Notes: generated by a model not told the origin, from the sequence alone. A DNA stretch of 64,000 bases from Ectobacillus sp. JY-23 (GCF_023022965.1 NZ_CP095462.1:3452001-3516000), one strand, 5' to 3'; positions 8,604-16,632 are shown, counted from the stretch's first letter. Translations and numbers: made by a program.

Positions 8604-10235
8604 GTGGGGAAAAGGAAAGTAGTAGCTTATTATGCGGGGTTTAGTATCGTATGGTTTGCAATGACAGAAGTAATGCGAAATGTATCGCCCCCGACGCTGC
8701 GCAATATTTTAATTAATAGCCGTTTGACTGATGTGCTGTATGCGGTTTTTTCATGTGCATTCATATACATATTTATGCGTCGCCAAAGGGCATACGAAGT
8801 AGATAAAGAAGAACATCGCTTGAGCACATTAATGAATTCCATGACGGATTTCATTAGCTTTAAGGATGGTGAGGGTCGCTGGATTCAGACAAATGATTTT
8901 GGTTTGCGATTGTTTCAACTAGAACATGTAGACTATAAAGGAAAAACGGATCGTGAGCTTAGCGCATACACGGAGTTTTACAAAGATGCGCTGATCTATT
9001 GCGAGCAATCTGATGAAGAAACTTGGAAAAGCGGCAAACTGACCAGAGTTGAGGAAATTGTTCCTCTACCTGAAGGTGGATTTAGAACCTTTGACACAAC
9101 CAAGATGCCTTTATTTCATGAAGATGGCAGACGGAAAGCTCTCGTTGTCATCGGTCGTGATATTACAGAGCGAAAAACGGCGGAAAAGCGTCTTGCAGAA
9201 AGTGAACAGCGTTATAAGTCCTTATTTGAATATAATCCCAACTTAGTATATATGATTGATGTGGACGGTAAGGTGACGAATCTGAATGCGCAATTCGAGA
9301 TGATAACAGGTTATGCGCGTGAAAGCTTTATAGGTGGCAATTTGCTTGAAATTATAGATGAACCATACCGTAAACCGATTTCGGAGGCATTTCGTAAAGT
9401 ATTAGCTAAAGGCGAAGCATATGTTACGCAGGAGATTGATATTCATCATAAAGATGGTACAACACGAACATTGAGCTGTACGTTTGTACCGATGATGATT
9501 GAGCAAAATGTGGTCGGCATGATTGGATACAGTCAGGATATTACAAAAATGCGACAAACAGAAGAGCGTTTGCGTCGATCAGAATTGCTATCTACTCTTG
9601 GTGAGTTAGCTGCAGGTGTGGCCCATGAGATACGCAATCCACTTACCTCCTTAAAAGGGTTTGTCCAGCTACTACAAAAGAGCGATTTACAACAAGCATA
9701 TTATTATACCATTATGTTAGATGAATTGGATCGTATTAACAATATTGTCGGAGAACTACTTGTGCTGGCAAAACCGCAGCAGCTTGTATTTGAACGGGAA
9801 CGTGTAGGGCAAATCGTCAAAGATGTATTGGCTTTGTTACAGCCGCAAGCAAACTTTCATGGAATTGAACTTGTGTTTCAGGAAGAACATTTACCCGCCA
9901 TTGATTGTGAAGGCAACCAACTGAAGCAGCTGTTTATCAATCTTGTTAAAAATGCCTTCGAGGCAAGTGCGACGATGGTTAAAGTGATGATAAAAGAGCG
10001 AGATGGTTATATCTCTATTCGGGTTCAAGACAACGGCTGTGGTATGCCACCGGAACGTCTTACTCATTTGGGGGAGCCATTCTTTTCAGTGAAAGAAAAA
10101 GGGACGGGGCTTGGATTAACGGTAAGCTATCGCATTGTAGAAGCGCATGGTGGCAAGCTTACCTTTACGAGTGAAGTCGGAGAAGGTACAGTAGCTGAAG
10201 TATTGCTACCGATTAAAAATCACACTTCCGTGTAA
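8604..10235 (+). CDS. PAS-domain sensor histidine kinase, sporulation-kinase type
   Basis: 543-residue membrane sensor kinase. Two hydrophobic segments (residues about 6-25 and 41-59) are followed by two PAS domains (about 70-190 and 200-325; each ends in an RDITERK or QDITKMR linker), a HisKA domain with the phospho-acceptor His341 in GVAHEIRNPLTSLKG, and an ATPase domain with N box (NLVKNAFEA), G1 (DNGCGMP) and G2 (GTGLGLT). The HEIRNPLTSLKGF signature and lone-gene setting, with no response regulator beside it, match the KinA-KinE kinases that feed the Spo0A phosphorelay. The start is GTG with AAAAGGAGAACGG upstream. Confidence 0.88.
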   Translation: MGKRKVVAYYAGFSIVWFAMTEVMRNVSPPTLRNILINSRLTDVLYAVFSCAFIYIFMRRQRAYEVDKEEHRLSTLMNSMTDFISFKDGEGRWIQTNDFGLRLFQLEHVDYKGKTDRELSAYTEFYKDALIYCEQSDEETWKSGKLTRVEEIVPLPEGGFRTFDTTKMPLFHEDGRRKALVVIGRDITERKTAEKRLAESEQRYKSLFEYNPNLVYMIDVDGKVTNLNAQFEMITGYARESFIGGNLLEIIDEPYRKPISEAFRKVLAKGEAYVTQEIDIHHKDGTTRTLSCTFVPMMIEQNVVGMIGYSQDITKMRQTEERLRRSELLSTLGELAAGVAHEIRNPLTSLKGFVQLLQKSDLQQAYYYTIMLDELDRINNIVGELLVLAKPQQLVFERERVGQIVKDVLALLQPQANFHGIELVFQEEHLPAIDCEGNQLKQLFINLVKNAFEASATMVKVMIKERDGYISIRVQDNGCGMPPERLTHLGEPFFSVKEKGTGLGLTVSYRIVEAHGGKLTFTSEVGEGTVAEVLLPIKNHTSV

Positions 10236-10249
10236 GAAGTGTGATTTTT
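10215..10249 (+). terminator. Terminator of the histidine kinase gene
   Basis: Stem AAAAATCACACTTC / GAAGTGTGATTTTT (14 bp) with loop CGTGTAA; the stop codon lies inside the loop. Confidence 0.88.
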
Positions 10250-10271
10250 TCATTATTTTATGAAAAATAGG

Positions 10272-10300
10272 TTTACAAAGTGTGGTAGTGAGCATATAAT
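10272..10300 (+). promoter_or_regulatory. Strong sigma-A promoter of the micro-protein operon
   Basis: TTTACA (10272-10277), exactly 17 bp, then TATAAT (10295-10300). The leader to the first small ORF is about 35 bases. Confidence 0.8.
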
Positions 10301-10341
10301 TAGCAATGTAAGAAAAAAATTCCAAAAGGAGGTCGAATGAA

Positions 10342-10425
10342 ATGATGAAATTAGTTATGAACAAAGCTATCATGTTTACAATTGCATATGAAAACAACTA
10401 TTCGACCGAATGGATGGTACGCTAA
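10342..10425 (+). CDS. 27-residue small ORF at the head of the YrzI-type operon
   Basis: A 28-codon frame with a strong RBS AAAAGGAGGT nine bases upstream and a strong promoter before it. It starts with two adjacent ATGs; the second (10345) is also possible. The peptide is hydrophobic in the middle (KAIMFTIAY) and ends STEWMVR. It lacks the KERQxYY tail of the four proteins downstream. It is followed by two CCGCAGG hairpins, so it could be a leader peptide or an independent micro-protein. I do not know a homologue. Confidence 0.55.
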   Translation: MMKLVMNKAIMFTIAYENNYSTEWMVR

Positions 10426-10453
10426 AAAATTGCGTTTTTATGTAGACCGTTCA

Positions 10454-10481
10454 GCCGCAGGTGCGAGTAGTTTCCTGCGGC
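10454..10481 (+). terminator. Hairpin 1 between the leader ORF and the yrzI-type genes
   Basis: GCCGCAGG / CCTGCGGC, 8-bp stem with a 12-base loop, followed by only three T. Its stem sequence is nearly shared with the next hairpin, so the two could exchange arms. A weak terminator or processing site. Confidence 0.55.
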
Positions 10482-10494
10482 TTTGTTATGCCCT

Positions 10495-10525
10495 GCCGTA
10501 GGATGCGTATGCCTGCGGCTTTTTT
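10495..10525 (+). terminator. Hairpin 2 with T tract, terminator or attenuator
   Basis: GCCGTAGG / CCTGCGGC with one G-T pair, 9-base loop and six T. The 5' arm of hairpin 1 could also pair with the 3' arm of this one. It sits 34 bases before the first YrzI-type start, so downstream expression needs read-through or a second promoter. Confidence 0.7.
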
Positions 10526-10558
10526 GCGCGATTTTTTAAGAGAAAAGGAGAGATTTAC

Positions 10559-10678
10559 ATGGTATTACATTTCATTTTGTTCACAGTTACATTAAAACGA
10601 GAACAAAAAACAGCACATGATGCAGAGGTACAGCACAAGATGACGGAAATGAAGGAACGTCAAGCTTATTATTGCTAG
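10559..10678 (+). CDS. YrzI-family small protein, copy 1
   Basis: 39-residue micro-protein, RBS AAAAGGAGAGATTTAC. The N-terminus is hydrophobic (HFILFTVTL), then a basic stretch, and it ends in EMKERQAYYC. This pattern is shared with three following genes and fits the Bacillus tandem small-protein family named after B. subtilis YrzI. Function unknown; the hydrophobic start suggests membrane association. Confidence 0.75.
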   Translation: MVLHFILFTVTLKREQKTAHDAEVQHKMTEMKERQAYYC

Positions 10679-10693
10679 AAAGGAGGGATTTGT

Positions 10694-10825
10694 ATGACAC
10701 TTAATCTCTTACTCATTACAGTGACAATTACAAGACCGAAACGAACGCCAGCGCAAGTACAGCACGACATACATGTAAAACAGATGATGAACGAATTAAA
10801 AGAACGTCAAGTCTATTACCGCTAA
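10694..10825 (+). CDS. YrzI-family small protein, copy 2
   Basis: 43-residue paralogue with RBS AAGGAGGGATTTGT. It begins MTLNLLLITVTI and ends ELKERQVYYR. It is four residues longer than copy 1 in the basic middle. It starts 15 bases after copy 1, so the two are clearly co-transcribed. Confidence 0.78.
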   Translation: MTLNLLLITVTITRPKRTPAQVQHDIHVKQMMNELKERQVYYR

Positions 10826-10840
10826 AAGGAGAAGGTTTGT

Positions 10841-10960
10841 ATGACATTAAACCTATTATTGTTTACGATTACAGTGAAGCCAAGTGCGGCGAAGGAACAT
10901 GATCTTCGTGTGAAGGAATTAATGGCACAAGTCAAGGAGCGTCAAGCGTATTACCTGTAG
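10841..10960 (+). CDS. YrzI-family small protein, copy 3
   Basis: 39-residue paralogue with RBS AAAAGGAGAAGGTTTGT. It begins MTLNLLLFTITVK and ends QVKERQAYYL. The spacing and ribosome site repeat the pattern of the other copies, which points to origin by tandem duplication. Confidence 0.78.
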   Translation: MTLNLLLFTITVKPSAAKEHDLRVKELMAQVKERQAYYL

Positions 10961-10975
10961 AAGGGAGGGTTCTGT

Positions 10976-11098
10976 ATGACACTCAACCTGTTGTTGTTTA
11001 TGATCATATCAAAGAGAACGTTAAAGCAAGCGTGTCACGATGAGCGTGTACAAAGTATGATGGAAGAAGTGAAAGAACGTCAAACGTACTACTGCTAA
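10976..11098 (+). CDS. YrzI-family small protein, copy 4
   Basis: 40-residue paralogue with RBS AAGGGAGGGTTCTGT. It begins MTLNLLLFMII and ends EVKERQTYYC. It is the most diverged in the central basic part (SKRTLKQACHDER). Cysteines occur in copies 1 and 4 only. Confidence 0.78.
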   Translation: MTLNLLLFMIISKRTLKQACHDERVQSMMEEVKERQTYYC

Positions 11099-11133
11099 AG
11101 CAGTTTTATCATGAAGGAAGGGAGAGGAAGAAT

Positions 11134-11187
11134 ATGTTGATGAGAAGAAAGGAAATGATCTGGTTTGTGGAGGAAGATTCCGCGTAG
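11134..11187 (+). CDS. 17-residue small ORF at the end of the YrzI-type operon
   Basis: An 18-codon frame begins at ATG 11134 with GAAGGGAGAGGAAG just upstream. The peptide is MLMRRKEMIWFVEEDSA, basic then acidic. It is unrelated in sequence to the four YrzI-type proteins. From memory, the B. subtilis yrzI transcript also encodes an extra peptide of about this size; that parallel is unverified. The operon terminator follows. Confidence 0.45.
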   Translation: MLMRRKEMIWFVEEDSA

Positions 11188-11226
11188 CGTGAGCGGGAGG
11201 GATGTCTCTTCCGCGGATTATGGAGG

Positions 11227-11253
11227 GCCTCGATTTATAATCGAGGCTTTTTT
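11227..11253 (+). terminator. Terminator of the micro-protein operon
   Basis: Stem GCCTCGATT / AATCGAGGC (9 bp) with loop TAT and six T. Confidence 0.92.
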
Positions 11254-11326
11254 CGTCAAGCAATTTAAGTAAACTACTGCTTGTAAGAAGTTGTACAGAT
11301 GGAAATTTTCAAAGCACTGTTTCGTA

Positions 11327-12319
11327 CTATGCTTGCAAGCACCGCATCACTTCATCGCCAAATTCGCGCAAATAATGTAAATAGTGATTGCCACCGTAGT
11401 TGTAGCGTTTGTTATACATGCGTGCGATCACTAAATCATGCTCGGGGATCACGAGTAATAAGGGACCTGTTACACCTAAAATTTGATAGGAACCCGGTGG
11501 TACGAGTGCGCCTATTTCACTTAGGGCTGTGTCGCGTGTTTTTACATACCAGAAGAAGCCGTTTTCAGGTAATGCTGCGTTAGATAGGTCTGGACTTTGT
11601 AGAGAGGTGGCTAAATTAAAAACAGCTTCCGGAATGACTTGATTGCCAGCTATATTACCGCGTCGTAAATGAAGATATCCCCAATAGGCCAGCTCACGAG
11701 CTGAAACATATAAGTTTTTTTCATCGCCATTATCGCCCAAAGCAAGCGGGAGGTCTGAACCGTTTTCTGTAATCACGGAGACCATAGATTTGTTTGGTTC
11801 TGTCCGCCAATGCGTTTCTTTGAAATGAAGTTGTTTAAACACGCGCTTACGAAGCAATTCGCCGACACTTTGTCCCATCGTACGCCTTACAATCTCAGCT
11901 ATCATGACAACATTGATGTTTTCATAGGACCAATGTGTACCAGGCGTAAACTTGCGGTAGACATGGCCGTCAGGACGTTCACTTAACCCATGTGTATGTG
12001 TTAACAAGTGCCGAATGGTAGTGTGTGACAGTAAATCTTTGTCCCAATCGGGTAGATAAAAAGACACCGGGTCATCTATAGATTGGATTTTATGTTCGTA
12101 TAATGCTAAAGCAGCTGCAAAGCCGATATAGCTTTTACGGGCAGAAGCAATGTGAAATTGTGAGTTTTCCCGAATGGGAGGAGCTCCGGCATCATGGGTA
12201 TGATGCCCGCTGTAATAGGAGGTGAAATGGTCGCGGTGTAGGATGGCAAGTGCGCTACCAGAGGCTCCATTCTTTTGGCCGATATCCATGGTGTATGACA
12301 TAAGGCGATCGAATGCCAT
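11327..12319 (-). CDS. Serine hydrolase of the beta-lactamase / penicillin-binding fold
   Basis: 330-residue class C beta-lactamase-like hydrolase without a signal peptide, hence probably cytoplasmic. The nucleophile motif SxxK is visible as SARK near residue 60 and the YxN motif as YEN near residue 150. Family members act as esterases or D-amino-acid peptidases as often as on beta-lactams. RBS GGGGGCTAAGAG precedes the ATG. A small membrane-protein gene lies 12 bp upstream on the same strand, so the two may form an operon. Confidence 0.82.
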   Translation of the reverse strand: MAFDRLMSYTMDIGQKNGASGSALAILHRDHFTSYYSGHHTHDAGAPPIRENSQFHIASARKSYIGFAAALALYEHKIQSIDDPVSFYLPDWDKDLLSHTTIRHLLTHTHGLSERPDGHVYRKFTPGTHWSYENINVVMIAEIVRRTMGQSVGELLRKRVFKQLHFKETHWRTEPNKSMVSVITENGSDLPLALGDNGDEKNLYVSARELAYWGYLHLRRGNIAGNQVIPEAVFNLATSLQSPDLSNAALPENGFFWYVKTRDTALSEIGALVPPGSYQILGVTGPLLLVIPEHDLVIARMYNKRYNYGGNHYLHYLREFGDEVMRCLQA

Positions 12320-12331
12320 CTCTTAGCCCCC

Positions 12332-12574
12332 TTATAGTAAATAAAAGCCTAGCCCGATAAATACAGCTCCGAATAAACCGGTGCCCATTGCTTTGTTGTG
12401 ATTTTGCTCCTTCCAAGCATCCATTGCGTTCATGATGTCCATCAGTCCCAGTGCGAATAAAGCAAAGGAAACCGGTATCTTCTCAAGCACCAATAATATA
12501 ATAAAAAGTGCCGCAAGTACGCCGAAGAAGATTCGCGCGTAGAAAAACGGCGAGCGATTTGTAACGTTTATCAT
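12332..12574 (-). CDS. Small membrane protein, DUF3953-like
   Basis: 80-residue protein with three hydrophobic segments (about residues 10-28, 32-46 and 61-80) and a short polar loop MDAWKEQNHNK. It resembles the small Bacillus membrane proteins grouped as DUF3953; that assignment is from pattern only. RBS AAAGGAGCTAAAAC. It precedes the serine hydrolase on the same strand. Confidence 0.65.
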   Translation of the reverse strand: MINVTNRSPFFYARIFFGVLAALFIILLVLEKIPVSFALFALGLMDIMNAMDAWKEQNHNKAMGTGLFGAVFIGLGFYLL

Positions 12575-12659
12575 GTTTTAGCTCCTTTCTTTATCACCAT
12601 TAAACCTTTTTTCGAAGGAGTTCGTCAATATATAATAGAAGTAAAAGGGAGGAATTGGT

Positions 12660-13106
12660 TTGGGTGTAACTTTTTCAATATGCAAACTAGACGAATTAGA
12701 AACAAATGCTTTACAAGCATTAGTAGCAGAAAGTGAGCAGGAAGGATACCGTTTTGTGCGGCGTTTAGCTGAGGAGTATGTGTCTGGAAGGAACAGGTTT
12801 TCTAAAAAAGGAGAGGCGCTGTTCGCTGTTTCTCATGAAGGAGATATCGTTGGGGTATGCGGATTAAACCAAGACCCTTATATTCAGGAAGAGGCAGGAC
12901 GAGTCCGGCACTTATACGTGATGTGTGCCTATAGAAAACAAGGTGCGGCGCGGATATTGCTACATAAGGTGATGAAAACAGCCAAAGGACATTTTACTTA
13001 TATGACACTTCGAACGGACAACCCGGCAGCAGATGCGTTGTATCGTTCCGTTGGGTTTTCAGTTTCAGAAAAATTTCCAGAGACGACGCATTGGCTGAAG
13101 CTATAA
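12660..13106 (+). CDS. GNAT-family N-acetyltransferase
   Basis: 148-residue GNAT protein. The acetyl-CoA motif is degenerate but visible in VRHLYVMCAYRKQGAARIL, and the C-terminal ADALYRSVGF is the usual family ending. The start is TTG with AAAGGGAGGAATTGGT upstream; no better ATG exists before the conserved region. It is divergent from the small membrane-protein gene. Substrate unknown. Confidence 0.8.
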   Translation: MGVTFSICKLDELETNALQALVAESEQEGYRFVRRLAEEYVSGRNRFSKKGEALFAVSHEGDIVGVCGLNQDPYIQEEAGRVRHLYVMCAYRKQGAARILLHKVMKTAKGHFTYMTLRTDNPAADALYRSVGFSVSEKFPETTHWLKL

Positions 13107-13160
13107 AAGGGGTTTCCAATCAAATAGCGAAATAAAAAGTGAGGTAAAGGAGGTGGAAGG

Positions 13161-13574
13161 ATGATTCACATAGGAACGGCAGTATGTGTAAACGAAGAAG
13201 GAAAGCTACTTATGGTATTACAAGGAAAGCCAGAGGAAGAAAAGCGTTGGTCTGTGCCGGGCGGAAAGTGTGAGATTGGAGAAACGTTACCTGTATGCTG
13301 CGCTCGAGAAGTGTGGGAGGAAACAGGGTATAAGGTAGAAGTAATGGGGCATCTTCGCACCAAACCGGGATTTTATAAAGAGCCTTATGAAGTGCATTAT
13401 TTTGATGTAAAAGTATTGGAGGGGATAGCGTGTATCCAGGATCCCGACGGCTTAATATATGCTATTGCTTGGAAAAGCGTAGATGAACTCCAAGCGTTGC
13501 CGCTGTGCTTCGAGGAAGATCGGCACTTCTTACTACAACATATCATGAAGGTGACAGAGGAGGAAGTGACATGA
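13161..13574 (+). CDS. Nudix hydrolase (MutT/ADP-ribose pyrophosphatase-like)
   Basis: 137-residue Nudix protein; the Nudix box begins PGGKCEIGET and ends REVWEETGY (residues about 35-57) with all conserved Gly and Glu residues. RBS AAAGGAGGTGGAAGG. Substrate is not predictable from the sequence. Its stop overlaps the start of the nucleotidyltransferase-like gene by four bases, suggesting coupled translation. Confidence 0.86.
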   Translation: MIHIGTAVCVNEEGKLLMVLQGKPEEEKRWSVPGGKCEIGETLPVCCAREVWEETGYKVEVMGHLRTKPGFYKEPYEVHYFDVKVLEGIACIQDPDGLIYAIAWKSVDELQALPLCFEEDRHFLLQHIMKVTEEEVT

Positions 13575-14317
13575 AAAAGCAATTGTGGGAGCCAAAGCGC
13601 TTTTCAGAACAGGAGCGCTGGGAAATTATCAGTGAGATTGTAGAAAAACTAAAAGATACATATGAAGATGAATTGATTAGTATTGCAGTGGAAGGATCAA
13701 CTGCAAAGGGGCTGGCGAAGCCGCAGTCAGATCTGGAATTCCGTGTAGTCCTTAAGGGACAAAACTATCATCGCTGGCACGCGTTTTTTTATAAAGAGAT
13801 GTTTGTTGGAATTAGCTACAATTCTGTAGATCGTATTGAAAATAAAGGTCGCTTTATTGATTATGAATGGCCGATTAAAGGTGATACGGTACATACGGCT
13901 AAAGTGCTGTATGACCCGCACCATTTGTATGATTTCTGGCGGAAGGAAGCGAAAATTGGTGAGGCAGCGGCAGATTTTAAAGAGCTGCTGCGCGATGCGC
14001 TGGCGGATATGTACGAGCATGTGTATAAGATGTTTTTATGTGAGGATGATTTGTCACGAAGACAGCAAAGTGTGGCTATTGCGCACTGGGCAGTGATGAG
14101 TGTAGGTCTGGCCAATCGTCATCAATATCCTTCTAATAAAACGATGCTGCATGATAGCTTTCGTTTGCCTGATGTACCAGTACGTTATGAAGAGCTGTTG
14201 CGTACGCTACTTTGTGAGGAAACGGCAGAAGCGGCAGGAGAACTATGGTTTGCATGTAAAGAATGGGGACAATTACATGGTATTAATATGCATGATGAAC
14301 AATTAAGGGGACTATGA
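13571..14317 (+). CDS. Nucleotidyltransferase related to kanamycin nucleotidyltransferase ANT(4')
   Basis: 248-residue protein with the polymerase-beta-type nucleotidyltransferase motif VEGSTAKGLAKPQSDLEF (GS...DxE, residues about 42-59). The C-terminal half is helical, as in ANT(4')-type kanamycin nucleotidyltransferase, which is about 253 residues long. That family match is from motif and length only; aminoglycoside modification is not shown. A longer frame from 13505 exists, but the ATG at 13571 has RBS GAGGAGGAAGTG and the ATGA overlap with the Nudix gene. Confidence 0.72.
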   Translation: MKKQLWEPKRFSEQERWEIISEIVEKLKDTYEDELISIAVEGSTAKGLAKPQSDLEFRVVLKGQNYHRWHAFFYKEMFVGISYNSVDRIENKGRFIDYEWPIKGDTVHTAKVLYDPHHLYDFWRKEAKIGEAAADFKELLRDALADMYEHVYKMFLCEDDLSRRQQSVAIAHWAVMSVGLANRHQYPSNKTMLHDSFRLPDVPVRYEELLRTLLCEETAEAAGELWFACKEWGQLHGINMHDEQLRGL

Positions 14318-14349
14318 GAAGTGAAGTCGAGATGACCGACTTCACTTCT
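14317..14349. terminator. Bidirectional terminator between convergent genes
   Basis: Perfect 13-bp stem AGAAGTGAAGTCG / CGACTTCACTTCT with loop AGATGAC. It spans the ends of the nucleotidyltransferase-like gene and the minus-strand Nudix gene. Confidence 0.8.
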
Positions 14350-14746
14350 TACGTATAAGCATATCAGCTACTCGCTTTGGTCTTACATCAAGAGTAGATA
14401 ACTGTGCAAGCGGAACCCAGAGCGGTTCGTATGTACCGCGTTCCGGCATATTGAATTCTTCTCCTGTACCCGTGCCAAACGTTCCCGATACAATATAGGC
14501 ATAAAAATAATAATGTTTTCCGTTCGCGTGCAGTACAGTTAACAAGTCGCCAACAATGACGTGCACACCGAGTTCTTCATAAGCTTCGCGCTGTGCAGCT
14601 TGCTTGGGTGTTTCACCTTCCTCGATGCCTCCTCCCGGAAATACATAATAAACTTTGCCGCCTCGATTTCTTTTGATTAAGGCAACTTCTTTATTGCGAA
14701 TAACCACGACCGCGCCTCTATTGCGCACGAAAATTTCCCCCTCCAT
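14342..14746 (-). CDS. Nudix hydrolase
   Basis: 134-residue Nudix protein. The box starts FPGGGIEEGET and ends REAYEELGV (residues about 36-60). It is basic at the N-terminal strand (IKRNRGGK). It converges with the upstream operon and shares its terminator. The start at 14746 follows ACTATATGGAGG, where the RBS GGAG overlaps the ATG region, so a slightly later start is possible. Confidence 0.82.
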   Translation of the reverse strand: MEGEIFVRNRGAVVVIRNKEVALIKRNRGGKVYYVFPGGGIEEGETPKQAAQREAYEELGVHVIVGDLLTVLHANGKHYYFYAYIVSGTFGTGTGEEFNMPERGTYEPLWVPLAQLSTLDVRPKRVADMLIRKK

Positions 14747-14850
14747 ATAGTTTCTACTATGTATTTTTTCAGTGTATCATGTTTCTTTTATAAAGCCGAC
14801 CTTTTCTTATGTTTATATCATGATTATATCGTTATGCCAAGATTTATTCA

Positions 14851-14879
14851 TTGACTTCATGTAGGTACCTTACTATAAT
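14851..14879 (+). promoter_or_regulatory. Sigma-A promoter with palindromic spacer, upstream of the efflux gene
   Basis: TTGACT (14851-14856), 17-bp spacer, TATAAT (14874-14879). The spacer holds the near-palindrome GTAGGTACCTTAC around GGTACC, a plausible repressor site. The promoter position rules out translation starts upstream of about 14886. Confidence 0.8.
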
Positions 14880-14916
14880 GAAATCTTTGAGAGAAAATTT
14901 GATCGGGGGCGATTAC

Positions 14917-16098
14917 ATGGCGGCAGAACAAAGAAAAAAGATGATCATATTAATGATTAATATGTTTATCGCGATCGGGAGTTTCGGTATTATTATTCCC
15001 ATTTTACCTGCGTACTTGGAATCGATTGGGCAGGGGGGAACGGCTGCAGGATTAATGATCGCCATTTTTGCAGGAGCGCAATTTTTATTTTCACCGCTTG
15101 CAGGGAAATGGGCGGATCAGTATGGTCGTAGAAAGATGATTATTTATGGACTAGCAGGCTTAACGCTTTCGATGTTCATTTTTTATTTATCAAACTCAGT
15201 GTGGGTACTCTATATATCAAGGGTAATTGGCGGAATTGGAGCAGCTTTATTAATTCCAGCTATTTTTGCTTATGTGGCAGATATTACAACATTAGAGCAA
15301 CGTGCGAAAGGGAACGGTTATGTGTCGGCAGCGATGTCGCTTGGCATTGTAGTAGGACCGGGAATTGGTGGATTTCTTGCTGATTACGGTTTGAAAATGC
15401 CGCTTCTAGTTTCAGCGCTTGTTTCGCTCCTTGCGGTTATCTTTTCTGTTGTATGGTTAAAAGAAAGCGAGCGTCCGCATATGACAGAAATGCCAAAAGA
15501 TGAGCCAATGCTTACAAAATTAGCTCGTTCTGTCCATATGCCGTTTTTCATTCCTTTGGTCATCACGCTAGTAATGAGCTTCGGTCTGATGGCGTATGAA
15601 TCTGTTTTAGGCTTGTTTGTTGCAAATCAGTTTGGTGCAACGCCGCAGCAAATCGCAGTGATGATTACAGCCACTGGTATCATTAGTGTAGTGGTGCAAA
15701 TTTTTGTGGTGGAGCGAGTTGTAAACAAGTTTGGTGAGGCAATGGTGCTGAATATGTTCATTGCTGTAGCGGCACTTGGCTTCTTGCTTTCTCTATTTGC
15801 AAAGGGCTATGCGACATTCTTTGGCATTACGCTGTTAATCTTCTTAGCAACATCTATTCTTCGTCCGGTCTTAAATACATTGATTTCTAAACTTGCAGGT
15901 AACGAGCAAGGCTTTGCGATGGGTATGAATAATGCCTATATGAGCATTGGTAATGTACTCGGTCCTACCTTAGCAGGTGTACTATATGATGTAAATATAA
16001 TGGTTCCGTTCATGCTTGGGTTCGTCTTGTTGTTAGCAACATTGATGATTACAATCATGTGGCAAAAGCAGCAACAACTTAAAAAAGCAGGCGCTTGA
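14917..16098 (+). CDS. MFS multidrug efflux transporter, NorA/Bmr-like
   Basis: 393-residue major facilitator protein with 12 predicted membrane segments. The N-terminal IPILPAYLESIGQGGTAAG segment and the loop motif GKWADQYGRRKM are typical of the NorA/Bmr drug:H+ antiporters, as is the motif C-like GIVVGPGIGG. ATG 14917 is chosen because the promoter lies at 14851-14879; a frame open to 14851 is upstream of the transcript start. The RBS is an unusual GGGGGCGA. Substrate inferred only from family. Confidence 0.86.
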   Translation: MAAEQRKKMIILMINMFIAIGSFGIIIPILPAYLESIGQGGTAAGLMIAIFAGAQFLFSPLAGKWADQYGRRKMIIYGLAGLTLSMFIFYLSNSVWVLYISRVIGGIGAALLIPAIFAYVADITTLEQRAKGNGYVSAAMSLGIVVGPGIGGFLADYGLKMPLLVSALVSLLAVIFSVVWLKESERPHMTEMPKDEPMLTKLARSVHMPFFIPLVITLVMSFGLMAYESVLGLFVANQFGATPQQIAVMITATGIISVVVQIFVVERVVNKFGEAMVLNMFIAVAALGFLLSLFAKGYATFFGITLLIFLATSILRPVLNTLISKLAGNEQGFAMGMNNAYMSIGNVLGPTLAGVLYDVNIMVPFMLGFVLLLATLMITIMWQKQQQLKKAGA

Positions 16099-16113
16099 TG
16101 CGCTTGCTTTTTT
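16081..16113 (+). terminator. Terminator of the efflux gene
   Basis: AAAAAAGCAGGCGC / GCGCTTGCTTTTTT with one G-T pair, 5-base loop; it overlaps the last codons and the stop. Confidence 0.88.
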
Positions 16114-16215
16114 TATGGATTTTGTTGAAGCTTGTTTCTAATTAGCCACATCAGGTTTTAACACAGCTCAACGTTGTCTGTGTCTCTCATCTAACAAACA
16201 GCGTGAATGTTCCTG

Positions 16216-16632
16216 TTATATTAAGTATTCTTCACTCAATGCTGGATTTCGATAGCGCCCCATTGCGGTTTTCATTGGTCTAAAGCCGCTCTTGTGATAA
16301 AACGCTTCATTCCCTGTTGTTGCAATTAAATGAACACATGACACTTCGCGTAAATGCCATAATAGGTTGTCTATGATCTGTTTACCGATGCCGTTTCCTT
16401 GAAAATCTGGGTCCACTACAACATCGTAAATGGCTCCATTAAAAATACCATCCGAAAGAGCGCGTCCAAATCCTACAATTCGGTCTCCCGACATCGCAAT
16501 AGCTATAATGTGACTTGCTTCAAAAATTTGTTGAATGATAGCAGGCGTATGTTTGGTCCAGCCCACTCGTTGGTAGATGGATTGCAGTTGCTCCCAGTCT
16601 GCCTTTTCAAGAGTATTATAAATTTGAATCAT
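16216..16632 (-). CDS. GNAT-family N-acetyltransferase
   Basis: 138-residue GNAT protein. The signature VVVDPDFQGNGIGKQII (residues about 71-87) is the acetyl-CoA loop, and NEAFYHKSGF is the C-terminal family motif. RBS AAGGGGGATACGC. It is divergent from cysteine synthase. Substrate unknown. Confidence 0.86.
   Translation of the reverse strand: MIQIYNTLEKADWEQLQSIYQRVGWTKHTPAIIQQIFEASHIIAIAMSGDRIVGFGRALSDGIFNGAIYDVVVDPDFQGNGIGKQIIDNLLWHLREVSCVHLIATTGNEAFYHKSGFRPMKTAMGRYRNPALSEEYLI

Noticed and set aside
11299-11583. Plus-strand frame opposite the serine hydrolase
   Set aside because: It is antisense to a gene with intact SxxK and YxN motifs and has no ribosome site.
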